A DNA stretch of 14,857 nucleotides from Candidatus Zixiibacteriota bacterium (GTDB lineage Bacteria; Zixibacteria; MSB-5A5; GN15; FEB-12): contig JAGLXI010000010.1 in the NCBI GenBank assembly GCA_023132995.1, positions 1 through 14,857 on the forward strand, given 5' to 3'. The notes beneath the pieces were generated by a model. That model was not told where the DNA came from. It searched no databases and saw only the letters and a program-made list of their open reading frames with translations. Shown here piece by piece: positions 6,209-13,079 of the stretch (its first letter is position 1; every line of letters begins with the position of its first letter). The position numbers and the translations under genes are program-made.

Positions 6209-7165
6209 ATGAGTGAGAAATTGGACGCCGAATCCTATCTCAAGTCGGGCTCAAATGAGTTGCGAGTCCTTGAGTACCAGGCGGCCGGCATGGCCTTTGG
6301 CATCAATATCCTCAAAGTGAGCAAGATAATCAACAACCTGGTTGATTTCACCGAAGTACCCGAAACCCATAGTGCAGTCAAAGGTATGTTCAAGGATATG
6401 GATCGTCTCGTGCCGGTTGTCGACCTGGCCGAGTTTCTGGGCGTGGTTGACGAGAACACAAAACGGGAAAAGGTCATAGTAACCGAGTTCTTTGGCGTTC
6501 TGACCGGATTCTGGGTCGAGAAGCTCGATTGGATCCACCACTTCAAGTGGGAAGATATCATTGATGCCGAGAGGGTTTTCTCCGGGATCGACCAGCGGTA
6601 CGTGATCGGCATCGTTAAGCCGACGGAAGACCGCATGGTGCTGCTCCTTGACTACGAAACGATCCTCCTTGACATCTGCCCGCACCTTCGGACGATCGAT
6701 CAGCAGGCGGTGACTATCGACGCCGATTTCACCGGCAAGAAGGTCCTGATAGCCGAGGACTCCGCGGCCGTGAGAGCCATGATGGTTAACGAGATCACGG
6801 AGCGCGGGGGAGAGATGCTGGAAGCCAGCGACGGAGCCGAGGCCTGGCGGATGTACCAGAAACAGGCGGTTGACCTGGTAATATGCGACGTAGAAATGCC
6901 GCAGATGGATGGCCTGGCGGTGACGCTGCAGATTCGAGGTTCCGAGCGCCCCAACACGCCGGTGATTGTCTACTCCTCGATCGGTGACGTCGGAATGAAA
7001 GAGCGAGCCAGGTTTCTCAAGGCGGACGCTCACATTACCAAGCTCAACCTTAACAAACTGCTGGAGACCGCGGTCAAGCTGATGCGCGGGGAGAAAATAA
7101 CCGAGATTGCCCCGGAGCCTTCCGGCGCCGAACAGCCGGTCTGCGAGACAATTCCCCTCGACTGA
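6209..7165 (+). CDS. CheV-like chemotaxis/signalling protein (CheW domain + receiver)
   Basis: Two-domain protein. The CheW-like scaffold domain is at about residues 15-160, with LEYQAAGMAFGINILKVSKI and VPVVDLAEFLG typical of the CheW/CheV fold. The receiver domain is at about 177-295, with acidic pocket E183/D184, phospho-acceptor D227 in ICDVEMPQMDG, S256 in the Thr/Ser position and conserved K278. CheV proteins link receptors to CheA and are tuned by phosphorylation. Here the neighbour is a small soluble kinase, not CheA, and no receptor or flagellar gene is in the window, so a role outside flagellar chemotaxis is possible (inference). The length of 318 aa is normal. The symbol cheV is not given because orthology to a classical CheV cannot be shown. 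The last 23 or so residues are a flexible, Pro/Glu-rich tail. Confidence 0.88.
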   Translation: MSEKLDAESYLKSGSNELRVLEYQAAGMAFGINILKVSKIINNLVDFTEVPETHSAVKGMFKDMDRLVPVVDLAEFLGVVDENTKREKVIVTEFFGVLTGFWVEKLDWIHHFKWEDIIDAERVFSGIDQRYVIGIVKPTEDRMVLLLDYETILLDICPHLRTIDQQAVTIDADFTGKKVLIAEDSAAVRAMMVNEITERGGEMLEASDGAEAWRMYQKQAVDLVICDVEMPQMDGLAVTLQIRGSERPNTPVIVYSSIGDVGMKERARFLKADAHITKLNLNKLLETAVKLMRGEKITEIAPEPSGAEQPVCETIPLD

Positions 7166-7174
7166 ACGGCACGG

Positions 7175-7212
7175 CCGGCAGCAAACCGGGTCACAATCCG
7201 GTCCGCTGCCGG
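7175..7212 (+). terminator. Long stem-loop after the CheV-like gene
   Basis: CCGGCAGC (7175-7182) pairs with GCTGCCGG (7205-7212), and inside it ACCGG (7185-7189) pairs with CCGGT (7198-7202) around an 8-nt loop. It starts 10 nt after the stop codon. No T run follows, so it is either a Rho-linked or non-canonical terminator, or an mRNA 3'-end stabiliser. Confidence 0.5.
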
Positions 7213-7344
7213 TGTCTCGAACCTCGGCAGGGAAAGCAAACCTGCCACCCTGCTGTGCCGGTGATGTCAACCGGCGGAGAGCTTCTCGCCCTATCAGGGG
7301 ACAGCCGCTCGTTACACTTCTTTTCACGGATAGCCTGAAAGAGC

Positions 7345-7373
7345 TTGACTCACGGAAGGCATTTGCATATAAT
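7345..7373 (+). promoter_or_regulatory. Strong sigma70-type promoter for the pth-rpsF-rpsR-rplI run
   Basis: TTGACT (7345-7350), a 17-bp spacer and a consensus TATAAT (7368-7373). The expected transcription start, near 7380, is only about 20 nt before the pth ATG at 7400, so the leader is very short. This is the best promoter match in the window. Confidence 0.85.
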
Positions 7374-7399
7374 CGTTCGCTGCCAAGGGCAGCGTTCTT

Positions 7400-7972
7400 A
7401 TGCTCTTGCTCGTACTCGGTCTGGGAAATGCCGGCGGGGAGTACCAGGGAACTCGCCACAATATCGGCTTTGAGGTTCTTGACCTGGTCGCTCGCAAACT
7501 TGGGGCGCAGGCTCAGCCGGAAACGCGCGAGTATTACTGGGCGGTCAGGCAATCGGGTGTCGACAGGCTGATTCTGGCTTGGCCGAGGCTGCTGATGAAC
7601 CGTTCCGGGCTTGCGGCACAGGTTCTTTTACAGCGCTATGATGTCAGATCGTCGGCGATGCTGGTGGTGGTTGATGATTTCAATCTCCCGCTGGGTCGGC
7701 TCCGCTTCCGAAGCTCGGGCGCCGACGGCGGTCACAACGGGTTGGCCTCGATTATTGAACTTCTGCAGACGGAAGGATTTCCCCGGTTGCGTTTGGGAAT
7801 CGGCCCGCCGCCCGATAATGTTGACAGGGCTGAGTATGTCCTGAGAGGATTTGACCAGGAGGAACTGGAAGCAAAAGAGAAGATGATTGCCGTGGCGGCG
7901 GAGGCGGTGCTGTTTGCTGTCGACCATCGCCTTGATGAGGCAATGAAAAGATACAACGTAAACCCTGCTTAG
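7400..7972 (+). CDS. pth: Peptidyl-tRNA hydrolase
   Basis: Cytoplasmic esterase that releases peptidyl-tRNA dropped by ribosomes and frees the tRNA. Seen: LLVLGLGNAGGEYQGTRHNIGF with N10 and catalytic H20, MNRSG with N67, VVVDDFNLPLGR with D93, and GGHNGL with N113. These match the active-site set of the Pth family. The length of 190 aa is normal. The ATG at 7400 has only a weak AAGGG 10 nt upstream, consistent with the short leader from the promoter at 7345-7373. It is the first gene of the ribosomal-protein run; the rplY and prs genes that often precede pth are absent, replaced by the kinase/CheV pair. A 69-nt gap to rpsF holds a possible regulatory hairpin. Confidence 0.97.
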   Translation: MLLLVLGLGNAGGEYQGTRHNIGFEVLDLVARKLGAQAQPETREYYWAVRQSGVDRLILAWPRLLMNRSGLAAQVLLQRYDVRSSAMLVVVDDFNLPLGRLRFRSSGADGGHNGLASIIELLQTEGFPRLRLGIGPPPDNVDRAEYVLRGFDQEELEAKEKMIAVAAEAVLFAVDHRLDEAMKRYNVNPA

Positions 7973-7990
7973 CTTACAACCCGGATATCC

Positions 7991-8015
7991 TAAAGCTAAG
8001 CCGTTAGAACCTTTA
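7991..8015 (+). promoter_or_regulatory. Candidate S6:S18 autoregulatory hairpin in the rpsF leader
   Basis: TAAAG (7991-7995) pairs with CTTTA (8011-8015), and directly inside it CTAA (7996-7999) pairs with TTAG (8004-8007). The loop is GCCG (8000-8003) and AAC (8008-8010) is bulged. Many rpsF leaders carry a hairpin with a conserved CCG that binds the S6:S18 complex. The CCG and the location 27 nt before the rpsF start fit, but I cannot confirm that the bulge geometry matches the known motif. Confidence 0.4.
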
Positions 8016-8041
8016 ACCAACGTCCACAGGGAGGATACCTG

Positions 8042-8680
8042 ATGCGACTTTACGAGACAACCTTCATTATCAATCCCCAAACTGACGACGCCGCCATTGA
8101 GCGCCAGGTCAAGGACGTGACGGATCTCATCGCCAACCGGGGCGGAGAGATCGTCCATGAGAACCGCATGGGCACCCGGCGCTTGGCCTACGCTATTGGC
8201 GGACTGACCCAGGGCTACTATGCCACGCTCATTTTTAAGGCTCCCACTGAGCTGTTGACGTCTCTTGAGCGACATTTTCGCCTTGGCGAAGCATACCTTC
8301 GCAATCTGACTATCATTTTCGAGGGTGATCTGGAACGCCTGAAGGAGCCGAAAGAAGTGGAGGAGCGGTTCCGGCCGGCCCCTCGAACTCCGAGGGCAGG
8401 AAGGCCCGACCGGCCGTTTGGCAGGCGCGAAACGACGCCTCGCACTCCAGACAAAACAGAGACGGCAGACAAACCGGAGACCCCGGTTGAAACCAAACCA
8501 CCGGTCGCTGACACCAGTTGGGACGCCCCTGCTCCTGTCGAACCGGAGCCGCAGAAAGAAACCGCGACCGACGCCATCGCGGCCGAAGAAACAAAAGTGA
8601 AAGCGCCCGAACCCGAAGTGGAACCGACGCCGAAACCGGCTAAGCCTGCCGAGGAATATCTGGAAGACGAAGAACTGTAG
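8042..8680 (+). CDS. rpsF: Ribosomal protein S6 with long acidic/proline-rich tail
   Basis: Small-subunit protein that binds 16S rRNA together with S18. The S6 fold spans residues 1-100: MRLYETTFIINP at the start, then ENRMGTRRLAYAIGGLTQGYY and RHFRLGEAYLRNLTI, all hallmarks. Typical S6 ends near 95-135 residues; this one has 212. The extra part is a basic, Arg/Pro-rich linker (about 108-135) followed by a strongly acidic Pro/Glu/Lys/Thr tail ending EYLEDEEL, with no fold expected. The start is secure: AGGGAGG (8028-8034) is 7 nt from the ATG. It is followed by rpsR after 77 nt with no ssb in between, unlike the common rpsF-ssb-rpsR order. Confidence 0.96.
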   Translation: MRLYETTFIINPQTDDAAIERQVKDVTDLIANRGGEIVHENRMGTRRLAYAIGGLTQGYYATLIFKAPTELLTSLERHFRLGEAYLRNLTIIFEGDLERLKEPKEVEERFRPAPRTPRAGRPDRPFGRRETTPRTPDKTETADKPETPVETKPPVADTSWDAPAPVEPEPQKETATDAIAAEETKVKAPEPEVEPTPKPAKPAEEYLEDEEL

Positions 8681-8757
8681 ACGGATTGCTGGTGGTTTGC
8701 ATGACAACCCCCGTGACAACAAAGTCAAATACACAATCGAGATAGGATATAGTCACT

Positions 8758-8991
8758 ATGGCTGAAATGAGGATGAGAAGAAGGAAGATCTGTCGCTTCT
8801 GCGAGAACAAGATCGACTACGTGGACTATAAAGACGACCGGCTTCTGCGCCGGTTCGTCAATGAGCGGGGCAAGATGATCCCGCGGCGGGTTTCCGGCAA
8901 CTGTGCCAAACATCAGCGGAAACTGACCAAGGCCATCAAGAGGGCGCGGGTCATGGCAATCATGGCCTTTGCAAGTGAATCCTTCCGTTGA
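8758..8991 (+). CDS. rpsR: Ribosomal protein S18, zinc-ligand form
   Basis: Small-subunit protein partnering S6 on 16S rRNA. The sequence CRFCENKIDYVDYKD, then IPRRVSGNCAKHQRKL and AIKRARVMAIMAF, is diagnostic, and 77 aa is standard. It keeps C12-x2-C15 and C49-x2-H52, the zinc-type set (the 'C+' form) that many bacteria have lost; this suggests zinc-dependent folding. The start at 8758 has a TAGGA about 11 nt upstream, which is weaker than for the other ribosomal genes. The last 17 nt overlap the most likely start of the next gene. Confidence 0.97.
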   Translation: MAEMRMRRRKICRFCENKIDYVDYKDDRLLRRFVNERGKMIPRRVSGNCAKHQRKLTKAIKRARVMAIMAFASESFR

Positions 8992-10003
8992 CAAAGCGCC
9001 GTCAGGTGTCACCACCGCTCAGGACCCGGCCCCAGGACGCGATCTGCAGAGTTATGTAACAGTCGTCGCGCTGCCGGTCTGCACGGTGCTTATGTTCGGA
9101 CAAGCGACTGGCGGTACGAGCGGTCTTACTGCGCTGATGGTGGCGGCCGGCGTCTATCTTCTGACGATCTACCTGTACTACGGTCTGGCCCGGCTGGCTT
9201 TTAGCAATCGCTCGGGGCTGCTCTGGAGTAGCGCGGCGGCGGCGGTTGTTGTCGGTCTGGTGTCATCCGGGGGGATTGCCGTCGGGCCGATGCTGCTGAG
9301 TTGCGGTATGATGCTGGTCGCCTCTATCATTTGCGGTCGGCTGACGGCCCGGCGATGGAGACCTGTTCGCGTATACATTCTGGGTGCGGCGACGGTGGCG
9401 GCCTTTTTCTCGGCACAGTATTTTTCGCTGTGGTCGGAGTTAGCTGCGGCAGCACCGGAGGTGCTGGATACTGCAATGGCCGATCTCAAGCAGATGCTGC
9501 TCTCGCTGGGATACAGCCAGGAGGCCGCGCGCAGCGGTCTGGACCAGACGCGAAGGTTAGGCGAAATCTTTGTGCGCATCGTGCCGGCCCTGACCGTCAT
9601 AGGTGCCGTTTTCCAGTTCAGTCTGGGCTACCTTCTGTTCGTCCGCCATGCCGAGCGCCAAGACCCTGCCCTTACATGTGCGGTGCCGTTCACACGCTGG
9701 CGAGTGCCCTTTGCCGTGACTCCGGTACTGGTTGTCACTATCCTGGCGCGCCTGGTCGGCAACGAGACGGCGAGAGTAGCAGCCGACAATGTGCTGGTCG
9801 GTTTGTCGGTCTTCTACTGCCTGGCCGGGCTGGCGCTGATGGAGTACTATCTGCGCAAGTTGAACTTCTCGGCCCCGGTAAAAATACTGTTCTATATGCT
9901 AATGTTTTTCACACATCTGATAGGATTTTTCGTGGCCGCCCTACTGGGGTTTGTCGACAGTTTTGCCGACTGGCGAAACCGGCCGGCGGCCCAGGCGGTT
10001 TGA
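8975..10003 (+). CDS. DUF2232 (YybS-like) predicted multi-pass membrane protein
   Basis: Predicted inner-membrane protein with about nine hydrophobic segments and one soluble loop (about residues 155-200 in the longer reading, EVLDTAMADLKQMLLSLGYS). Location between rpsR and rplI, size, and the C-terminal pattern with a hydrophobic segment followed by a short basic tail fit DUF2232/YybS proteins, which often sit next to rplI. The molecular function of the family is not known. The start is uncertain: GTG at 8975 or TTG at 8969, both inside the end of rpsR and neither with a clear Shine-Dalgarno, so translation is probably coupled to rpsR. The first in-frame ATG is far inside a hydrophobic segment and unlikely. 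Confidence 0.8.
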   Translation: MNPSVDKAPSGVTTAQDPAPGRDLQSYVTVVALPVCTVLMFGQATGGTSGLTALMVAAGVYLLTIYLYYGLARLAFSNRSGLLWSSAAAAVVVGLVSSGGIAVGPMLLSCGMMLVASIICGRLTARRWRPVRVYILGAATVAAFFSAQYFSLWSELAAAAPEVLDTAMADLKQMLLSLGYSQEAARSGLDQTRRLGEIFVRIVPALTVIGAVFQFSLGYLLFVRHAERQDPALTCAVPFTRWRVPFAVTPVLVVTILARLVGNETARVAADNVLVGLSVFYCLAGLALMEYYLRKLNFSAPVKILFYMLMFFTHLIGFFVAALLGFVDSFADWRNRPAAQAV

Positions 10004-10040
10004 TATATAGTGGTTGCCAACAGGCTGGAAAGGACATACA

Positions 10041-10487
10041 ATGAAGGTGATACTAAGAGAGGATGTGCCGGACGTCGGGCTTGCCGGACAGACGGTTGAA
10101 GTAAAGACCGGATACGGCCGCAACTACCTGTTCCCCCGCAACCTGGCTATCCCGGCCACAAAGGCAAACCTCAAGGCGATCGACGAGGTAACCAGGCAGA
10201 AGGAAACCAGGGAACGGAAAGCTCGTCGCGAGGCGGAGGTCGTCAAGGATAGAATAGAGAAGCTCTCGCTCTCGGCCGAGGTGTTAGTCGGTGAGGAGGA
10301 CAAGGTCTTTGGGTCGGTCACGGTTCACGACATCGTCGGTCTTTTAGCCGGTGAGGGAGTATCCGTTCCCAAGGGCACCGTCCAGTTGGAGAACCCGATC
10401 AAGGTGCTGGGCGTCTACACCATCCCGATCAAGATCGACAAAGACGTCACGGCTGACCTGAAATTGTGGGTAGTTAAGAAGTCGTAG
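10041..10487 (+). CDS. rplI: Ribosomal protein L9
   Basis: Large-subunit protein binding 23S rRNA at the base of the L1 stalk. MKVILREDVPDVGLAGQTVEVKTGYGRNYLFPRNLAIPAT is the N-terminal rRNA-binding domain; the long helix (about 45-75) and the C-terminal domain with DKVFGSVTVHDI and VKVL-type motifs follow. The 148 aa length is standard. The ATG at 10041 is preceded by GGAAAGGA (10027-10034), spacing 6; an earlier in-frame start at 10014 lacks such a signal and adds nine residues not typical of L9. It ends 3 nt before the next gene. Confidence 0.97.
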   Translation: MKVILREDVPDVGLAGQTVEVKTGYGRNYLFPRNLAIPATKANLKAIDEVTRQKETRERKARREAEVVKDRIEKLSLSAEVLVGEEDKVFGSVTVHDIVGLLAGEGVSVPKGTVQLENPIKVLGVYTIPIKIDKDVTADLKLWVVKKS

Positions 10488-10490
10488 CCT

Positions 10491-10988
10491 ATGAAGATGC
10501 TTGAAGCAACAGTCGAGGGCCTGGCGCTCGATATGACGACCAACTCTCCGGTCGTGATTCTTTCGCCGATCGGGCTTGACAAGGTTCTCCCGATCTGGAT
10601 CGGTCACGCCGAGGCTTGGGGGATTGCGATGGAGCTCTCCGGAGTTTCCCCAAAACGCCCCATGACCTACGATCTGATCAAACAGGTGATCGGTACCCTG
10701 AAGGCCCGGGTGGATCGAGTGGAGGTTACTGAGTTGAAAGATCAGACTTTCTACGCCGTGATCCATCTCAGTTGCGACGGGGAAAAATACGAGATCGACG
10801 CCCGGCCGTCGGACTCCATCGTGGTGGCGTTGAAGGTAGGGGCAAAGATATACGTCAATGAGGGACTCTTCCACCTCAGTGAGATCGGCGAGTCGCCCGA
10901 GGTCCCTCCCATGCCCACCGATCGCGAGTCGCTCCGTGACCGGCTCAAACGGATCAACCCTGAAGATTTCGGGAAGTACCAGCTCTGA
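10491..10988 (+). CDS. Bifunctional nuclease family protein (DUF151/BFN)
   Basis: Cytoplasmic protein of the BFN/DUF151 family. Some members have been reported to degrade DNA and RNA; most, including bacterial ones in housekeeping contexts, have no proven substrate. Seen: VVILSPIGLDKVLPIWIGHAEAWGI (about 20-45), RPMTYDLI (about 56-63) and DARPSDSIVVALK (about 103-115), which are the family hallmarks. The 165 aa length is typical. It starts 3 nt after rplI, with only weak AAGAAG upstream, and its TGA overlaps the ATG of the next gene (TGATG), so it is translated within the same operon. Confidence 0.9.
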   Translation: MKMLEATVEGLALDMTTNSPVVILSPIGLDKVLPIWIGHAEAWGIAMELSGVSPKRPMTYDLIKQVIGTLKARVDRVEVTELKDQTFYAVIHLSCDGEKYEIDARPSDSIVVALKVGAKIYVNEGLFHLSEIGESPEVPPMPTDRESLRDRLKRINPEDFGKYQL

Positions 10989-12784
10989 TGCGTCCGCGCT
11001 TCGGCAGGATATTTGTAGCTTGTCTCATCGCGATCCTGTCGGCCACGATCTGCCTCGCCCAGGTCATTGATGACGCCGACGAGGTCGTATCGCTGTATGC
11101 CAAGGGTCGCCGACTCGCTCACGAGGGGGATTGGTTCCGGGCTTTGCGTGTATTCCAGCAGCTCGAAGGACGCTACGCAAGTTCCAGGAACCTCGATGTC
11201 TTCGTCTTCCATCGCGCCAAGGCCCACTATTACCTCGGTGAGTATTCCGAGGCCGTCGCCGGATTCTCTTACTTCATAACGCATTTCCCCCGCTCACCGG
11301 AAGTGCCCTACGCCCATTTTTTCATGGGAAACGCCTACTACCGGCGCGCGAGTGTGAGTCCGGCCGTATCCAGCTATTTCGAATCGTATCGGTTGTCGCT
11401 TGACAAACGTCTCGATGCGCTGCTGATGGAGTCATTAGAGGCAGCCCTTAAGAGCGCCTCTTCTATAGACATCGGGCCGGCCGATTTCAAGAGCTTTTCC
11501 AGCGACAGGAAATGCCGACTGGTGAGAGTATTCGCTGAGGCGTATGTTGTCAGGGGTGAGGTTCATTCGGCTAACAAACTCCTCTCACTGTGCGGGGAGC
11601 ACGTCGACGCTTCGGTGGCTTCCAACGTTACATCCCGGCGCAGCAGCAGTGAACTGGGAATCGCCCTGGTGCTTCCCTTCAGCGGGGAGCTGCACTCATG
11701 GGCTGATGACATCTACAACGGGGCGGTCATTGCCGCCGAGATATACCGTCGGGAGTCCGGAGGCCAAGTGAACTTAGTTCCATGTGACACCAGGGGTGAT
11801 CCTGTTAACGCGGCTCGGATTGTCACCGAGCTGTCTCAACAGCCCGACGTTCACGCCGCCATAGGTCCCCTGACGAGTGAAGAAGCGGCGGTGGCTGCGG
11901 CGGCTCTCTCGTGCGCCTCACTGCCCCTGATCGTTCCGGCAGCCACGCAGGCGGGGCTCACAGCGCTGTCGAACACGTCGTTTCAACTTTCGCCGAACAT
12001 TGAGCTGCAGGGAACGAGGATGGCCCAATACGCCATTGACAGCCTTGGCGCCGACTCGGTGGCTGTCATAACATCGACCAACCACGATCACCTTCAGATG
12101 GCGCGCGCGTTCTCGGAGCGGTTCAAACAACTGGGTGGAACGATCGTCGGCGCCGAATACTACCGCTCGCGCGATAAGGATTTTGGCCCCTACATCAGGG
12201 ACCTGAAGGCTATGATATGGGGCTTGCCGCCGGATTCGATCTTCTTCGTGAACGCCGAAGGCGACACTCTTGACCCCGACGGAATCCCGGTTTTTGTCGA
12301 CTGCCTGTTCCTACCCGGCTCGCCGCAGCAGTTGCGATTGTTGTTGCCGCAGATACGCTTTTACAAGCTCACTGGATTCTATCTTGGCTCCGACGGATGG
12401 GCCGATGACGCCGTCTACCGGTTGGGTGACGACGTCACCATGGGCGCTGTTTTCCCGTCGCCCTTTCTGGTCGGCAGTTACTCCGATGAGTATGTCAGGT
12501 TTTCAGCCGCTTACGATGCCCGCTACGGAGAGCAGCCACCCCGGCTGGCCTGTCTTGGGTATGACTGCGTTCGCCTCGTAACCCGGGCCGGGGCCGCCGA
12601 CGGTTTCTCCCGCGAGAGACTTGCTCCGGCCCTGCAGAAAGTTGGCGGTTACCAGGGTGCGGGGGGAAAGGTGACGTTCGGCAAATACCGGGAAAACATC
12701 GAGTTACCGCTCTATCGAATCGAGTCGGGGCAGGCGGTAATCCTCGGGCCGGAAGACATCGCCGCCGAGCCGGAGAGCGAGTAA
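10988..12784 (+). CDS. Secreted TPR-plus-periplasmic-binding-protein fusion (LpoA-like architecture)
   Basis: Exported protein of 598 aa. A signal peptide (about residues 1-24: basic start, hydrophobic core, then ICLA before QVID) suggests cleavage by signal peptidase I; the nearby cysteine does not form a canonical lipobox. Residues about 30-205 look like TPR repeats (YLGEYSEAVAGFSYFITHFP, then FFMGNAYYRR). Residues about 223-590 look like a type I periplasmic binding fold of the branched-chain amino-acid binding class (IALVLPFSG, GPLTSEEAAVAAAA, IVPAATQ, YLGSDGWAD). The same order occurs in LpoA, the outer-membrane activator of peptidoglycan synthase PBP1A, but orthology is not shown, and a solute-sensing role is equally possible. 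It begins by overlapping the BFN stop codon (10986-10990), so it is coupled to the ribosomal operon. Confidence 0.85.
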   Translation: MRPRFGRIFVACLIAILSATICLAQVIDDADEVVSLYAKGRRLAHEGDWFRALRVFQQLEGRYASSRNLDVFVFHRAKAHYYLGEYSEAVAGFSYFITHFPRSPEVPYAHFFMGNAYYRRASVSPAVSSYFESYRLSLDKRLDALLMESLEAALKSASSIDIGPADFKSFSSDRKCRLVRVFAEAYVVRGEVHSANKLLSLCGEHVDASVASNVTSRRSSSELGIALVLPFSGELHSWADDIYNGAVIAAEIYRRESGGQVNLVPCDTRGDPVNAARIVTELSQQPDVHAAIGPLTSEEAAVAAAALSCASLPLIVPAATQAGLTALSNTSFQLSPNIELQGTRMAQYAIDSLGADSVAVITSTNHDHLQMARAFSERFKQLGGTIVGAEYYRSRDKDFGPYIRDLKAMIWGLPPDSIFFVNAEGDTLDPDGIPVFVDCLFLPGSPQQLRLLLPQIRFYKLTGFYLGSDGWADDAVYRLGDDVTMGAVFPSPFLVGSYSDEYVRFSAAYDARYGEQPPRLACLGYDCVRLVTRAGAADGFSRERLAPALQKVGGYQGAGGKVTFGKYRENIELPLYRIESGQAVILGPEDIAAEPESE

Positions 12785-12799
12785 ACGGCCCCGTGCCAC

Positions 12800-12828
12800 T
12801 TGGCTTTTGACGCCCGATTCAGTATATT
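12800..12828 (+). promoter_or_regulatory. Sigma70-type promoter candidate for the small-gene cluster
   Basis: TTGGCT (12800-12805), a 17-bp spacer and TATATT (12823-12828). It lies in the 88-nt gap before the 68-aa gene, giving a leader of about 40 nt. Confidence 0.55.
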
Positions 12829-12872
12829 CAGCGACAGGAGAACGGTTCACCGCAGTAACGGAGTGCTACATT

Positions 12873-13079
12873 ATGGCAGACGGCAAACCCGCCCTCAGGA
12901 TGGTTATCAACGGCAAGGAGAGGGATGTCACTTTCGAGGAGTTGGCCCTCTCCAACAACCTCGCTCAGGAGGCCCTGGTTCGCCTGCTGATCGACAAGAA
13001 ACTGTTCGGGCCGCAGGAACTCATCGACTGGATGGAGAAAGTCAAGAAGGAGCGTTACCGCACTCCCGATAAGGAATGA
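12873..13079 (+). CDS. Small hypothetical protein, 68 aa
   Basis: Not recognised. The ATG at 12873 is chosen because GGAG (12860-12863) lies 9 nt upstream and a promoter candidate ends at 12828; a longer in-frame reading to 12807 would run into that promoter. The protein starts with a short beta-hairpin-like stretch (ALRMVINGKERDVTFEELAL) followed by helices (AQEALVRLLIDKKLFG and QELIDWMEKVKKERYR). It is soluble with no signal peptide. Its TGA overlaps the ATG of the next gene (ATGA), so it is part of a three-gene cluster. Confidence 0.72.
   Translation: MADGKPALRMVINGKERDVTFEELALSNNLAQEALVRLLIDKKLFGPQELIDWMEKVKKERYRTPDKE

Noticed and set aside
6251..7552. Long minus-strand frame of 433 codons opposite the CheV-like gene
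   Set aside because: Fully antisense to conserved CheW and receiver domains and to the start of pth; open antisense frames are expected in GC-rich DNA with this codon use.
7628..8734. Long minus-strand frame of 368 codons opposite pth and rpsF
   Set aside because: It mirrors two conserved genes, and its Arg/Phe/Gly-rich translation is the antisense image of the acidic S6 tail.
11039..11060. Lipoprotein signal in the TPR/PBP protein
   Set aside because: The residues before the cysteine (ATI-C) do not match the usual lipobox, so a signal peptidase I site after the following Ala is preferred.
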